From positions 1 to 38,180 of the forward strand of contig MVQD01000066.1 of the NCBI GenBank assembly GCA_002067095.1: 38,180 nt of DNA. Direction: 5' to 3'. The stretch's first letter is position 1; every line of letters starts with the position of its first letter. Below are positions 1-7,925 of the stretch, in pieces. A program made the translations under genes and the position numbers. This DNA is from Methanoregulaceae archaeon PtaB.Bin056. GTDB taxonomy: Archaea; Halobacteriota; Methanomicrobia; Methanomicrobiales; Methanospirillaceae. A model generated the notes under the pieces. It did no database searches and had not been told where the DNA came from. It saw only the letters and a list, made by a program, of their open reading frames with translations.

Positions 1-70
1 CAGACCTGGACATCGGAAAAGATGAATGCCGGGTCATGGTAGCACCGGAGCAGGATCTCGCGGCTCTTCC

Positions 71-1813
71 TCACCGCTCCTCCCACCCGTAGAGTACCAT
101 GCACGAAGGGTGCGTCCGGTCGTGAAAGACCTGGGTTGTCGCCACCCGGATGTCCGCATAGGTGTCCTTCATTGGGTTGTTGCCGGAGTTGGTGTTCCGG
201 TCCCAGCAGGGATAGTTGCTGCTCGTCACTTCGAGCCTGATGCGATGCCCCTTTCGGATATTCGCCGCCGTGCTCCCGCCATCGATCCGGAGATCATAGA
301 CGGTTCCCTGCGAGAGAAGGTGGGGATGCTCCAGCGAGTCCCGGAATTTCGCACGGAGGATGCCGGACGTGAGATTGATCGCTCTCCCGTCAGGGAACAC
401 ATCCACCAGTTTGACGCAGAAGTCGGTATCCGGTACATCTGTGGCAGCAAAGAGCCGCACGGATACACTCCCCGCGATGCAGAAGGGAATCTCCAGGGAG
501 TGCGTAGTGTACACGAGCACCTGGTTGATCGCCTCGACAACCCGCTGGTCGAAAGGCCCCATGGGATTGACGCCGGGAATGCAGCATGACTGGCCTCCCA
601 GGCTTGGGATGGGGTCTCTCGGGTTGTAGACGTAGACATCGGGCATCTCGTCCCCAGGCAACTCGAGGGTGAGAGCCCCGTCGCCCGAAAGGGAGTTTGC
701 TCTCCCACGGCTGTGGAGAAAGAACGTCACGGGTTGTGCCTTTGCCGGGGGCCAGGATGCATCATCCCTCCATCTGTTCTCGCCAAGCATGAAATAGCGG
801 ACCCGCGGCTCTTCCATGATGCCGTTTAAAATCCCCTTGAGCCAGTAGTCGAACCACTCCACCTGCAGGTCGTCCACGCGGCTGGCCGCAGCCTCGCCGA
901 GGTCACAGGGACCGAGGACCCGGTTCCATGGATTGTGGTACCAGGGGCCCATCACCAGTTTCTGGTTCTCCCTCGCCATTCCCGACCCCGCCTGTGCCCG
1001 AAGCCCCTCGTAAAGCCGGAGGTCCCCGTCCCTGAATATATCATACCACCCGCCGATGTGCAGGGCCGGGACCGTGATTCGGGGATACATCCGCTCAATG
1101 CTCCATCGCTGCCAATAGGCGTCGTATGACGGGTGATCTATCCACTCAAAGAAGTACGGCGCGAGGTCGTGGGCGCGGAGCAGGGGAAAAGACTCCATCG
1201 GAAGCCACTGCCACCAGTCGTGCATCGACTGGATCGATTTCCAGAGAGTTGCCTCGTACCCGGAGAGCCCCTTTCGCCTGGCGGTCCCGGTCGCGAGGTA
1301 CAGTGCCCAGGTCAGGTTGAAGGAGAGTGCAAACGCCCCACCGTTGTAAGCCCATCCCTCGTAGAGCTGCGGGGTGCAGAACGCCGGGCAGATGCAGGTG
1401 AGGTGCGGGGGCCCAAGCGACGCAGCCATCATCTGGGTCAGCCCCCCGTACGAGAACCCGTACATCCCCACCTTTCCGGACGAGCCGGGAAGCGCCGCCG
1501 CCCACTCCACGGTATCGTATCCGTCCTCTGCTTCGTGGCGGAATGGTGAAAACTCGCCACCGGAGGCCCACCGGCCGCGGATGTCCTGGGATACGACGAT
1601 GTACCCCCGGGAGGCATACCACGATGGATGCGCGTAGGAGAACGTCTCGGCATGAGCCTTGTCATAGGGCTGCCGGATGACAAGGACCGGCCAGGGGCCA
1701 TCACCTTCTGCCGGCCGGTACACATCGGCAGCGAGCATCGTCCCGTCCCTCATCTCGGACATGACATCCCGTTCCACGATGGATCCTGCGATCTTCTCTT
1801 CCACGATTCCCAC
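71..1813 (-). CDS. CocE/NonD family hydrolase (X-Pro dipeptidyl-peptidase-like)
   Basis: A 580-residue alpha/beta hydrolase of the CocE/NonD group, related to peptidase family S15. The nucleophile elbow G-F-S-Y-G-G is seen at about residues 119-124, making Ser121 the likely nucleophile. An H-I-G-G-W-Y-D segment near residue 255 and a G-P-W-Y-H segment near 290 supply the probable acid and base. The N-terminal strand with M-R-D-G-T-M-L-A-A-D-V-Y is typical of the family, and the C-terminal third (ending with an S-S-N-Y-P-C-W-D-R-N stretch) corresponds to the jelly-roll domain. Known members hydrolyse esters or amides such as cocaine, acylated antibiotics or X-Pro peptides; the substrate here cannot be told. 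There is no signal peptide, so it is probably cytoplasmic. It stands alone, transcribed away from the lipoprotein gene to its right. The family call is firm, the substrate unknown. Confidence 0.88.
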   Translation of the reverse strand: MGIVEEKIAGSIVERDVMSEMRDGTMLAADVYRPAEGDGPWPVLVIRQPYDKAHAETFSYAHPSWYASRGYIVVSQDIRGRWASGGEFSPFRHEAEDGYDTVEWAAALPGSSGKVGMYGFSYGGLTQMMAASLGPPHLTCICPAFCTPQLYEGWAYNGGAFALSFNLTWALYLATGTARRKGLSGYEATLWKSIQSMHDWWQWLPMESFPLLRAHDLAPYFFEWIDHPSYDAYWQRWSIERMYPRITVPALHIGGWYDIFRDGDLRLYEGLRAQAGSGMARENQKLVMGPWYHNPWNRVLGPCDLGEAAASRVDDLQVEWFDYWLKGILNGIMEEPRVRYFMLGENRWRDDASWPPAKAQPVTFFLHSRGRANSLSGDGALTLELPGDEMPDVYVYNPRDPIPSLGGQSCCIPGVNPMGPFDQRVVEAINQVLVYTTHSLEIPFCIAGSVSVRLFAATDVPDTDFCVKLVDVFPDGRAINLTSGILRAKFRDSLEHPHLLSQGTVYDLRIDGGSTAANIRKGHRIRLEVTSSNYPCWDRNTNSGNNPMKDTYADIRVATTQVFHDRTHPSCMVLYGWEER

Positions 1814-1984
1814 GCTCCTTATCTCACAAGGGGATTCTCACCTGATATGCCCTTCCCCCTATCCCGCCTTTGAAGGGGAATCGGACCCCTCACCCCAATG
1901 CCCCCGAAATAGGCCGGGATCAGAAAGTGGGAAGAACCCAATCACGAGGGAGTTTTATCGTCCCGCCGGAGATATACCAGAAAG

Positions 1985-2512
1985 ATGAGGGTATTCGTTG
2001 CGCTTGCGATCTCCATTGTCATCACCATGCTGCTCTGCGCAGGCTGCACCTCCCGGGTGGGGGAGACACCCGCGGCGATCACCACCCCCGTATCACCCGT
2101 ACCATCGACTGCCGGGCCCACCATCCCACCCGGCCAGCCGGACATTTCGATAGCGGCCACTCCCGGTCGCTACAGCCCCCTGATGTCATCGACCGTAGGA
2201 ATTCGTCTTTCAACAGGGTATACTGAATCTGTCCCGGTGCTCTACAACTGGACTGCGGACTACGGACATTTCGTGACATGGAATGCCCCGGACTACAGGG
2301 TAATCATCGACGGCCCAAATATCGTCACTGACCAGCCTTCCGTCTACTGGTCGTACCCGCCTGATGATATGGGAATACAGAAACCGCCTGTGACGATCCG
2401 CCTCGTGATAGAGACGAAACGGCTGACACACGGCGGTACCCGGGGCACAATCGCCTGGAAGGAGATCCGTATCGGGTGGGAGGGCAATGATACGGCTGTT
2501 GCCGAGATCTGA
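1985..2512 (+). CDS. Predicted lipoprotein of unknown function
   Basis: A 175-residue exported protein. Residues 1-20 form a hydrophobic signal with a lipobox L-L-C-A-G-C, so Cys20 is the likely lipidated residue. A Thr/Pro/Ser-rich linker (about residues 26-55) follows, as in many archaeal surface lipoproteins, and then a compact, probably beta-rich domain. I do not recognise the domain. The start at 1985 lies just after the AT-rich stretch around 1949-1978 (a TATA-like element near 1950), which suggests a short or absent leader. It is followed after 48 bases by mmp10, but a functional link is not evident. Anchored at the outer face of the membrane by inference. Confidence 0.7.
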   Translation: MRVFVALAISIVITMLLCAGCTSRVGETPAAITTPVSPVPSTAGPTIPPGQPDISIAATPGRYSPLMSSTVGIRLSTGYTESVPVLYNWTADYGHFVTWNAPDYRVIIDGPNIVTDQPSVYWSYPPDDMGIQKPPVTIRLVIETKRLTHGGTRGTIAWKEIRIGWEGNDTAVAEI

Positions 2513-2560
2513 TATCCCTTTCCAAAGGCATTATTCAGTCAGGAGAAGAAAAATTACGCA

Positions 2561-3790
2561 ATGACGCATCTCTCGGTGGACATCGGGGGACGGCCGGGAA
2601 TCGACTGCCGGGGCTTTTGCGAGTATTGTTACTTCAGGCACGTGAAGGAGACCGCTCCCCTCGGCTGCCGCTACTGCCCTCCCTATAAGAAGGGCTGCGA
2701 CTACTGCAGCCGGAGCGTGAGGGAGTACTACCGCGGGTTCCGGGACCTCCGGGAGATCGCCGACGACGTGCTCGCCCGCCTCCAGGTCATCCCCGACGAG
2801 GTGAGCAGGGTCACTATCAGCGGGGGCGGGGACCCCAGTTGTTACCCCTGCTTCACTGATCTCGTCGAGCTCCTCTCCAGCATGGAAGCACCCCTGCATA
2901 TCGGGTACACGAGCGGGAAGGGGTTTGACGACCCCGGAATTGCAAGGTTCCTGGTCGATTCGGGCCTCTCCGAGGTCTCGTTCACTGTCTTCTCCGTTCG
3001 GCCGGACCTGCGGAAGCGGTATATGCACGACCCGACGCCCGAGGCCTCGCTCTCCATCCTCGAAACCCTCTGCGGGGAGATTGACGTCTATGCCGCCTGC
3101 GTGGTCCTCCCGGGGATAAACGACGGCCCGGTGCTCGAGGAGACCTGCGAATGGCTCGAGGAGAAGGGGGCAAAGGGGATTATCCTGATGCGGTTTGCAA
3201 ACCGGGCGGACCAGGGGCTGGTGCTCGGGAACGCACCCGTCATCCGCGGGCAGAAGGTGCAGGAGGTGGATGAGTTCCGGGACATGGTCACCGGCCTCTC
3301 CCGGCAGTTCCGCATCAAGGTGAGCGGGACTCCACTCTGGGACCCGGAGATCGGCTCACCCTTCGCACTCGCGCGGGAGCCTGACCTCCTCAAAAAACTC
3401 CCGAGAATCGTGCGCAAGGCGAGCGTGGTCACCGGCAGGATCTCCGCACCGTTCATCAGGGAGATCCTCTCTTCGCGGGGGAAGGGGGCACGGGTGGTGC
3501 CGGTAGAGAAGGATATCGCCTGCCTGATCACCATCTACGATCTCTTGCGCCTCGATCCCACGTCTCTCGATCCCCTGGTGATCATCCCAGGGAGGGCCTT
3601 TATATACGACCGTGAGGCCGAAGAGGTGCTCTCCCGCGATGGCATCGCCCGGACCGTGATGCGGGGGCCCGACACCCTCACCGCGGATGCCGAGACAAGC
3701 ATGGGGATGACACGAAACGAGGTGCTCTCGCTCGAAATGGACGCATTCAGGGACCTCATTCTGCAGATCAACCGCTACGGCAGCACCTGA
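2561..3790 (+). CDS. mmp10: Mmp10, radical SAM methyl-coenzyme M reductase arginine methyltransferase
   Basis: The 409-residue product matches methanogenesis marker protein 10. Established knowledge: Mmp10 is a B12-dependent radical SAM enzyme that C-methylates a conserved arginine in the alpha subunit of methyl-coenzyme M reductase. In the sequence, the radical SAM cluster motif C-x3-C-x2-C is at Cys16, Cys20 and Cys23. A second four-cysteine set (Cys36, Cys39, Cys46, Cys49, pattern G-C-R-Y-C-P-P-Y-K-K-G-C-D-Y-C) corresponds to the extra iron-binding loop of this family. The S-G-G-G-D-P segment near residue 88 is the SAM-binding G-G-G-x-P-type motif. Length is normal for the family. A purine-rich ribosome binding site (aggagaag, about 2539-2546) precedes the ATG. 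The gene is separate from any mcr operon in the window. It is the strongest single sign that the host is a methanogen. Confidence 0.92.
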   Translation: MTHLSVDIGGRPGIDCRGFCEYCYFRHVKETAPLGCRYCPPYKKGCDYCSRSVREYYRGFRDLREIADDVLARLQVIPDEVSRVTISGGGDPSCYPCFTDLVELLSSMEAPLHIGYTSGKGFDDPGIARFLVDSGLSEVSFTVFSVRPDLRKRYMHDPTPEASLSILETLCGEIDVYAACVVLPGINDGPVLEETCEWLEEKGAKGIILMRFANRADQGLVLGNAPVIRGQKVQEVDEFRDMVTGLSRQFRIKVSGTPLWDPEIGSPFALAREPDLLKKLPRIVRKASVVTGRISAPFIREILSSRGKGARVVPVEKDIACLITIYDLLRLDPTSLDPLVIIPGRAFIYDREAEEVLSRDGIARTVMRGPDTLTADAETSMGMTRNEVLSLEMDAFRDLILQINRYGST

Positions 3791-3812
3791 CCGCACCTGC
3801 CGCCCACGATAG

Positions 3813-3820
3813 CATTAATA
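3813..3820 (+). promoter_or_regulatory. TATA-box candidate for the rps15 operon
   Basis: An AT-rich octamer (cattaata) in otherwise GC-rich DNA. Placing transcription start about 25 bases downstream puts it near 3840, exactly where the first leader hairpin (3842-3862) begins. This would give an untranslated leader of roughly 140 bases for rps15, unusually long for an archaeon. The box is weak against the consensus, so this is an inference from position. Confidence 0.4.
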
Positions 3821-3841
3821 GTCCACCACCCAAAGGAGCTA

Positions 3842-3976
3842 CAGCACTTCTGGATAGTGCTGGCAGATGTAAGTCCGACGTGCGGCAACGCACGGGCAGG
3901 GGTCATTCCCCTGCCTCTGGGATTACGGAGAGTCAGCGTGACTCTTTTCGGATTTACATTGCGTAATCGGAGGTGA
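3842..3976 (+). promoter_or_regulatory. Structured rps15 leader RNA: four-way junction with SD-proximal pseudoknot
   Basis: Folding by eye gives a 7-bp hairpin at 3842-3862. A 12-bp closing helix P1 follows (3867-3878 with 3948-3959, one G-U pair). Inside P1 are three hairpins: P2 (3879-3884/3889-3894, GNRA-type loop GCAA), P3 (3895-3902/3908-3915, 8 bp, loop TCATT) and P4 (3929-3935/3939-3945, 7 bp). P1, P2 and P3 abut without any linker, as in coaxially stacked junctions. The linker between P3 and P4 contains GATTACG (3921-3927), perfectly complementary to CGTAATC (3962-3968). That second strand ends one base before the Shine-Dalgarno GGAGGTGA (3969-3976) of rps15. The arrangement suggests a cis-acting translational switch, possibly bound by S15 itself; that role is inference. 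It is not a tRNA: there is no T-loop or D-loop consensus. Confidence 0.65.
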
Positions 3977-3984
3977 ATTGCACA

Positions 3985-4443
3985 ATGGCAAGAATGCATG
4001 CACGACGCAGAGGGCACTCGGGATCTGTGCGGCCCTTCCGCAAGGAGGCCCCGTCCTGGGCGAACACCGATGTCGCGGCGATCGAGAAGATCATCCTTGA
4101 CCTGCGAAAGGAGGGAGTCTCCACCAGTAAAATCGGGATGATCCTCCGCGACCGGCACGGCGTCCCGGACGTCAAGCTGGTCACCGGAAAGCGGATCGGC
4201 CAGATACTCAAAGAGAAGGGCATGGAGCCCGAGATCCCCGAGGACCTGCGGAACCTTATCGTAAAAGCCCTGGGTCTCAGGAAGCACCTGGGCGAGAACA
4301 AGAGCGACCTGCACAACAAGAGGCAGCTGCAGCTCACCGAGTCCAAGGTCCGCCGCCTGGTGAAGTACTACGTCGGGACCGGCAGGCTCCCGAAGGACTG
4401 GAGCTACAAGCCGGAGAGCGCCGAGATCCTCCTCTCACGATAA
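3985..4443 (+). CDS. rps15: Small-subunit ribosomal protein S15 (uS15)
   Basis: A 152-residue archaeal/eukaryotic-type S15, which binds a three-way junction in the 16S rRNA central domain early in 30S assembly. The N-terminal extension [10 protein letters not shown]-x-S-G-S is characteristic of archaea and eukaryotes. The S15 core helices follow from about residue 55, including the conserved L-R-K-H-L-G-E-N-K-x-D segment and the closing R-R-L-V-K-Y-Y. The start at 3985 is chosen because GGAGGTGA (3969-3976) sits 8 bases upstream; an in-frame GTG at 3973 lies inside that Shine-Dalgarno sequence and would be wrong. The gene heads a tight operon with the RecJ-like nuclease, pcc1 and rps3ae. The long structured leader upstream is the likely point of control. 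Confidence 0.97.
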   Translation: MARMHARRRGHSGSVRPFRKEAPSWANTDVAAIEKIILDLRKEGVSTSKIGMILRDRHGVPDVKLVTGKRIGQILKEKGMEPEIPEDLRNLIVKALGLRKHLGENKSDLHNKRQLQLTESKVRRLVKYYVGTGRLPKDWSYKPESAEILLSR

Positions 4444-4448
4444 CTCCC

Positions 4449-5666
4449 ATGTCCCTTGACGAGGCCGCACACAGGCTCGCCGAACACCTCGGCAGGCAGG
4501 AGTTCGTGGAGGTCTACGCCCATCACGACGCGGACGGCATCGCGGCAGGCTCCATCCTCTGCATGGCCCTGCTCAGGAGAGGCATCCATTTCCGGCTGCG
4601 GGTCCTCCCGCGGGTGAGCCCGGCCGCCTTTTCCCCTGAGACCCCGACCCTCCTCTGTGATTTCGGGTCAGGGATCGAGGACCTTCCGGAGAGCGTGATG
4701 GTAGTCGACCACCATATCCCCTACTTCAAAGGCGAGCTGCAGGTCAACCCCCGCCTTCACAAAATCGATGGTGACCGCGAGCTCTCCTCGGCAGGTGCCG
4801 CCTACCTGGTCGCACAGGGCCTTGGAGACAACCGGGATCTCGCCGGTCTCGTGATGCTCGGGATCCTCGGCGACGGGCAGGCCCTCTCGGGAGTGAATCT
4901 CTCTCTCTTCAACGATGCTGTCGCAGAGGGGATCATCACACCGGGAAAGGGGTTCCTGCTCCCGGGGCGGGACGAGCACGAGCGGCTGTATGGGGCCCTC
5001 AACCCCTACCTGCACCAGGTGAGCGGAGACGAGGTGGCAGTCGCTGACCTCCTGGAAAGTGCATCATCAGGAGACGGGGTCTCCCTCGACAAACTCATCT
5101 CGCTCCTCGTCCTTCGTCTCAGTCCCTTCGCACCGGAGGAGACCCTCGAAAGCATCTACGGGGCCCGCTACGACCTCCAGCGCGAGGTGATCCCCGATGC
5201 CCACACCCTCGCCGCGGTGGTGGATGCCTGCGGAAAATCCGGGTACGGGGGGCTCGCGTCCTCGCTCTGCCTCCGGTCAACGGTTGACCTGGAGGTGGCG
5301 TGGGACCTCTCGTTCCGTCACCGTGGACGCGTGATCCAGGCACTCAAAGCGGCGTGTACCGCTGAGGGGGCTCCGCAGTTCGTCGAGGTCGACGACGTGC
5401 AGGTGGCAAGCGATGTCGCCGACGCCCTCTCCAGGGACTGCCTCCCCCAGGGGCCGGTGATCGTGGCCGCACGTCATGACGAGCTCTGTCACCTCTCCGC
5501 ACGATGCCCGAGAGGGATGGAGATGGACCTCGGCGAGGCAGTTCGCGAGGCCGCCATCCAGTGCGGCGGGTTTGGCGGAGGCCACCGGTTCAGGGCCGGG
5601 GCCACCATCCCGTGCGCACGCCTTGAGCAGTTCCGCAGCCTCATCGAGAGGTCGGTGGCCGCATGA
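4449..5666 (+). CDS. recJ: RecJ-like DHH-family phosphoesterase/exonuclease
   Basis: A 405-residue DHH-superfamily protein of the archaeal RecJ type. Motif I is A-H-H-D-A-D-G-I-A-A-G (about residues 24-34), supplying the metal-binding aspartates. Motif III is V-D-H-H (86-89). The C-terminal DHHA1 domain carries the G-G-F-G-G-G-H glycine-rich motif near residue 378. Archaeal homologues are single-strand-specific nucleases; some (GAN in Thermococcus) bind the GINS replication complex, others act on RNA, and which activity applies here cannot be read from sequence. The gene starts 6 bases after the rps15 stop and its stop overlaps the pcc1 start, so translation is probably coupled. The rps15-recJ-pcc1-rps3ae order is, to my knowledge, recurrent in Euryarchaeota. 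Confidence 0.9.
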   Translation: MSLDEAAHRLAEHLGRQEFVEVYAHHDADGIAAGSILCMALLRRGIHFRLRVLPRVSPAAFSPETPTLLCDFGSGIEDLPESVMVVDHHIPYFKGELQVNPRLHKIDGDRELSSAGAAYLVAQGLGDNRDLAGLVMLGILGDGQALSGVNLSLFNDAVAEGIITPGKGFLLPGRDEHERLYGALNPYLHQVSGDEVAVADLLESASSGDGVSLDKLISLLVLRLSPFAPEETLESIYGARYDLQREVIPDAHTLAAVVDACGKSGYGGLASSLCLRSTVDLEVAWDLSFRHRGRVIQALKAACTAEGAPQFVEVDDVQVASDVADALSRDCLPQGPVIVAARHDELCHLSARCPRGMEMDLGEAVREAAIQCGGFGGGHRFRAGATIPCARLEQFRSLIERSVAA

Positions 5667-5881
5667 TGGAGATACGTGGCGAGATACGGACCAGGCACCG
5701 GAACGCCGCGTGCGTGGCACCGGCTCTCTGCCCTGACAACCTCCAGAGCATGCGCACGTATGCGGAGGGAGGCCTCGTCGTCACGACGATACAGGGGAAC
5801 TCGCTGCGGTCGGTGATCGCGTCAGTTGACGACTACCTGATGAACCTGGCAGTCGCAGAGGAGATGTGTGGCTTTCAATGA
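5663..5881 (+). CDS. pcc1: KEOPS complex subunit Pcc1
   Basis: A 72-residue protein of the Pcc1 family. Pcc1 dimerises and serves as the tRNA-binding platform of KEOPS, which with Kae1, Bud32 and Cgi121 makes threonylcarbamoyladenosine at position 37 of ANN-decoding tRNAs. The sequence shows the expected short alpha/beta fold, with the D-N-L-Q-S-M-R and V-T-T-I-Q-G-N-S-L-R-S-V-I-A-S-V-D-D-Y segments (the latter about residues 40-58) typical of the family. The ATG overlaps the recJ stop (ATGA at 5663-5666); a second ATG follows at once (5666) and cannot be excluded as the start. It is co-transcribed with ribosomal protein genes, fitting a translation-linked role. Confidence 0.9.
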   Translation: MMEIRGEIRTRHRNAACVAPALCPDNLQSMRTYAEGGLVVTTIQGNSLRSVIASVDDYLMNLAVAEEMCGFQ

Positions 5882-5978
5882 ATGATCATACCGACATGGA
5901 TGAGTCGGAAGGGCATGGAAGAGGGATCGTGAGCCCATCGGAGAACAACCGAAAGAATCCTAACAGAGTGGTGAATAC

Positions 5979-6572
5979 ATGGCAAAGAAGAAACAGGCTG
6001 GACGGAGAGTAGAAGGCTGGAAAGCCAAGAGCTGGTACAAGGTGTACTCCCCGGAGGTCCTTGGAAAGACCTACATCGGGGACACTATTGCAAACGACGC
6101 CGAGAACGTGGTTGGCAGGATCATGCAGACCACGCTCGGTGAGATCATCAACGACTATGCACGGCAGAACGTGAAAGTGAAGTTCAGGATCGCGGAAGTC
6201 GCCGGGGACTCGGCGTATACCGAGTTTCTGGGCCACGAGCTCTCCCGGGACTACATGCGCTCAATGATCAAGCGGCGCACCTCGCGGATCGACTGCCATG
6301 TCCCGGTCATGACAAAGGACGGGAAGAAACTCGACCTCACGGTGACGTGCTTCACTCTCACCCGTGCAAACCTCTCCCAGGTGCACGCGATCCGGAACCT
6401 CATCTCCACCATGGTTGGAAAGATCGGAACGGAATCCGAGATGAACGCCATCATAAACGGCATCGTGAACGGTGAGATCTCAAGAGAAGTCTTCAAGGCA
6501 GTCAAGCCCCTCTTCCCGGTACGCCGGGTCGAGGTCATCAAGTCAAAAGTCGGCGTGGCCAAGGCGATCTGA
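5979..6572 (+). CDS. rps3ae: Small-subunit ribosomal protein S3Ae (eS1)
   Basis: A 197-residue member of the S3Ae/eS1 family, found in archaea and eukaryotes but not in bacteria, located on the 30S platform near the mRNA exit. Family features seen are the basic N-terminus M-A-K-K-K, the W-x-x-K-x-W-Y-x-V-Y-S-P segment (about residues 14-25), G-D-T-I (34-37), and the central block with R-R-x-S-R-I-D. Length is normal. The start at 5979 has a short ribosome binding site (ggtga, 5970-5974). A gap of 97 bases separates it from pcc1, yet the same strand and operon context argue for co-transcription. A GC-rich hairpin begins at the stop codon (6571-6589). Confidence 0.96.
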   Translation: MAKKKQAGRRVEGWKAKSWYKVYSPEVLGKTYIGDTIANDAENVVGRIMQTTLGEIINDYARQNVKVKFRIAEVAGDSAYTEFLGHELSRDYMRSMIKRRTSRIDCHVPVMTKDGKKLDLTVTCFTLTRANLSQVHAIRNLISTMVGKIGTESEMNAIINGIVNGEISREVFKAVKPLFPVRRVEVIKSKVGVAKAI

Positions 6573-6617
6573 AGGGGGCTGTCCCCTTCCACCCAGGCCA
6601 TCCGCATTTTCTTCTCT
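6571..6617 (+). terminator. Hairpin plus pyrimidine tract after rps3ae
   Basis: A 7-bp stem (6571-6577 with 6583-6589, loop GCTGT) starts at the rps3ae stop codon and is followed after about 16 bases by a T/C-rich run (ttttcttctcttct). Archaeal termination depends mainly on T-rich tracts, so this is a plausible end for the ribosomal protein operon. The T tract is interrupted, hence only moderate confidence. Confidence 0.4.
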
Positions 6618-6683
6618 TCTAGCCCCGCAGCAACGCAGGGAAACGGTCAAGCATAAGACAGGGAACAGACTACTCTTCTGGTA

Positions 6684-7919
6684 ATGACGGCGCACAAGAT
6701 CCTCCTTCTCGTCCTGGACGGCATCTCGGACCGCCCCTGCCCGGAACTTGGAAACCGGACTCCTCTCCAGGCAGCACTCACCCCGGTGCTTGACCGGATG
6801 GCAAGTGAAGGCATATGCGGTATCATGGACACCATCGCCCCCGGGATCCGTCCCGGCTCGGACACCTCGCACCTGAGCCTGCTCGGTTATGACCCCTACA
6901 AGTATTACACCGGCAGGGGTCCGCTCGAGGCAGAGGGGAGCGGGATCCGCATGGAGGCCGGGATGATCGGGTTCCGCTGCAATTATGCCACCCTCGACGC
7001 GGAGGGCAGGGTCACCGACCGCCGGGCAGGGAGGATCCACGGCACCGAAGCCCTCTCCGCGGCCATCCAGGAGGGAGTGGACCTCACACCGCTTGGGGTC
7101 GAGTTCCTGTTCCGTTCCGGCACCGGGCATCGCGCCGCCCTGGCATTCAGGGGAGAGGACCTCGGGGTCGCGGTCACATCGAACGACCCGAAGAAGGACG
7201 GGGTGCCTCCGCTCCCGTTCTCGGCCCGCGACGGCACCGACGCGGACAGGAAGACCGCACGGGCACTCCAGGAATTCGTGCGCCAGGCAGAAGAGATACT
7301 GAAGGACCACCCTGTCAACGCAGCGCGGGTGGCCCAGGATCTCCCCCCTGCAAGCACCGTCCTCATCAGGGGAGCGGGGAGGATGGGGCACTTTGAGCCA
7401 TTCTCCTCACGGTACGGCCTCAAAGGGTGCGTCATCTCCGCAGCCGCCCTCATCGCAGGAATAGGAACCGCAGTCGGCCTTTCGAGGGTGGAGGTCCCGG
7501 AGATCACCGGGTCGGCAGACACCAACCTGGCCGGGAAGGTCCGGGCCGCCATCGATGCGTTCAGGACCGCGGACTTCGTGCTGATGAACATCAAGGGTGC
7601 CGACGAGGCAGGGCACGACGGGAAAGCCCGGGCGAAGATGATGTTCATCGAGAGGATAGATTCGGCCCTGGTGCCGCTCATCGGCCTCGAGGACTGCATT
7701 GTTGCCATCTGTGCAGACCATTCCACGCCCTGCAGCGTGAAAGACCACAGCGCTGACCCGGTGCCGCTCGTCATCTTCGGGGAAGGGGTGAGGGTCGACC
7801 GGGTGACTCAATTCGACGAGGTCTCCTGTGCCGAGGGGGGCCTCCACCGGATCAATGGTGGCTCCCTGATGCCTATCCTGCTTGACCTGGTCAACCGGTC
7901 CCCGAAATATGGAGCCTGA
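6684..7919 (+). CDS. apgM: 2,3-bisphosphoglycerate-independent phosphoglycerate mutase, archaeal type
   Basis: A 411-residue ApgM of the alkaline-phosphatase superfamily, interconverting 3- and 2-phosphoglycerate in glycolysis and gluconeogenesis. Metal-site segments are visible: L-V-L-D-G-I-S-D near residue 10, P-G-S-D-T-S-H-L-S-L-L-G-Y near residue 57 (with the metal-binding serine and the family's conserved L-G-Y-D-P), G-A-D-E-A-G-H-D-G near 308, and C-A-D-H-S-T-P near 346. Length matches archaeal ApgM and is clearly shorter than bacterial iPGM. No strong Shine-Dalgarno precedes the ATG, so the message may have a very short leader. The next gene starts 6 bases downstream, suggesting an operon with the methyltransferase-like and PH-domain genes. 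Confidence 0.95.
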   Translation: MTAHKILLLVLDGISDRPCPELGNRTPLQAALTPVLDRMASEGICGIMDTIAPGIRPGSDTSHLSLLGYDPYKYYTGRGPLEAEGSGIRMEAGMIGFRCNYATLDAEGRVTDRRAGRIHGTEALSAAIQEGVDLTPLGVEFLFRSGTGHRAALAFRGEDLGVAVTSNDPKKDGVPPLPFSARDGTDADRKTARALQEFVRQAEEILKDHPVNAARVAQDLPPASTVLIRGAGRMGHFEPFSSRYGLKGCVISAAALIAGIGTAVGLSRVEVPEITGSADTNLAGKVRAAIDAFRTADFVLMNIKGADEAGHDGKARAKMMFIERIDSALVPLIGLEDCIVAICADHSTPCSVKDHSADPVPLVIFGEGVRVDRVTQFDEVSCAEGGLHRINGGSLMPILLDLVNRSPKYGA

Positions 7920-7925
7920 TGAACC

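Noticed and set aside
3867-3959. Cloverleaf topology with a CAT triplet in the middle hairpin, as in a tRNA-Met
   Set aside because: The closing helix is 12 bp, the middle hairpin has an 8-bp stem with a 5-base loop, and there is no T-loop, D-loop or acceptor consensus. The true initiator tRNA is at 35083-35157.
5878-6012. A 44-codon reading frame bridging pcc1 and rps3ae with an ATGA overlap to pcc1
   Set aside because: It ends inside rps3ae in another frame, has very polar, featureless content and no recognisable family. The overlap alone is weak evidence.
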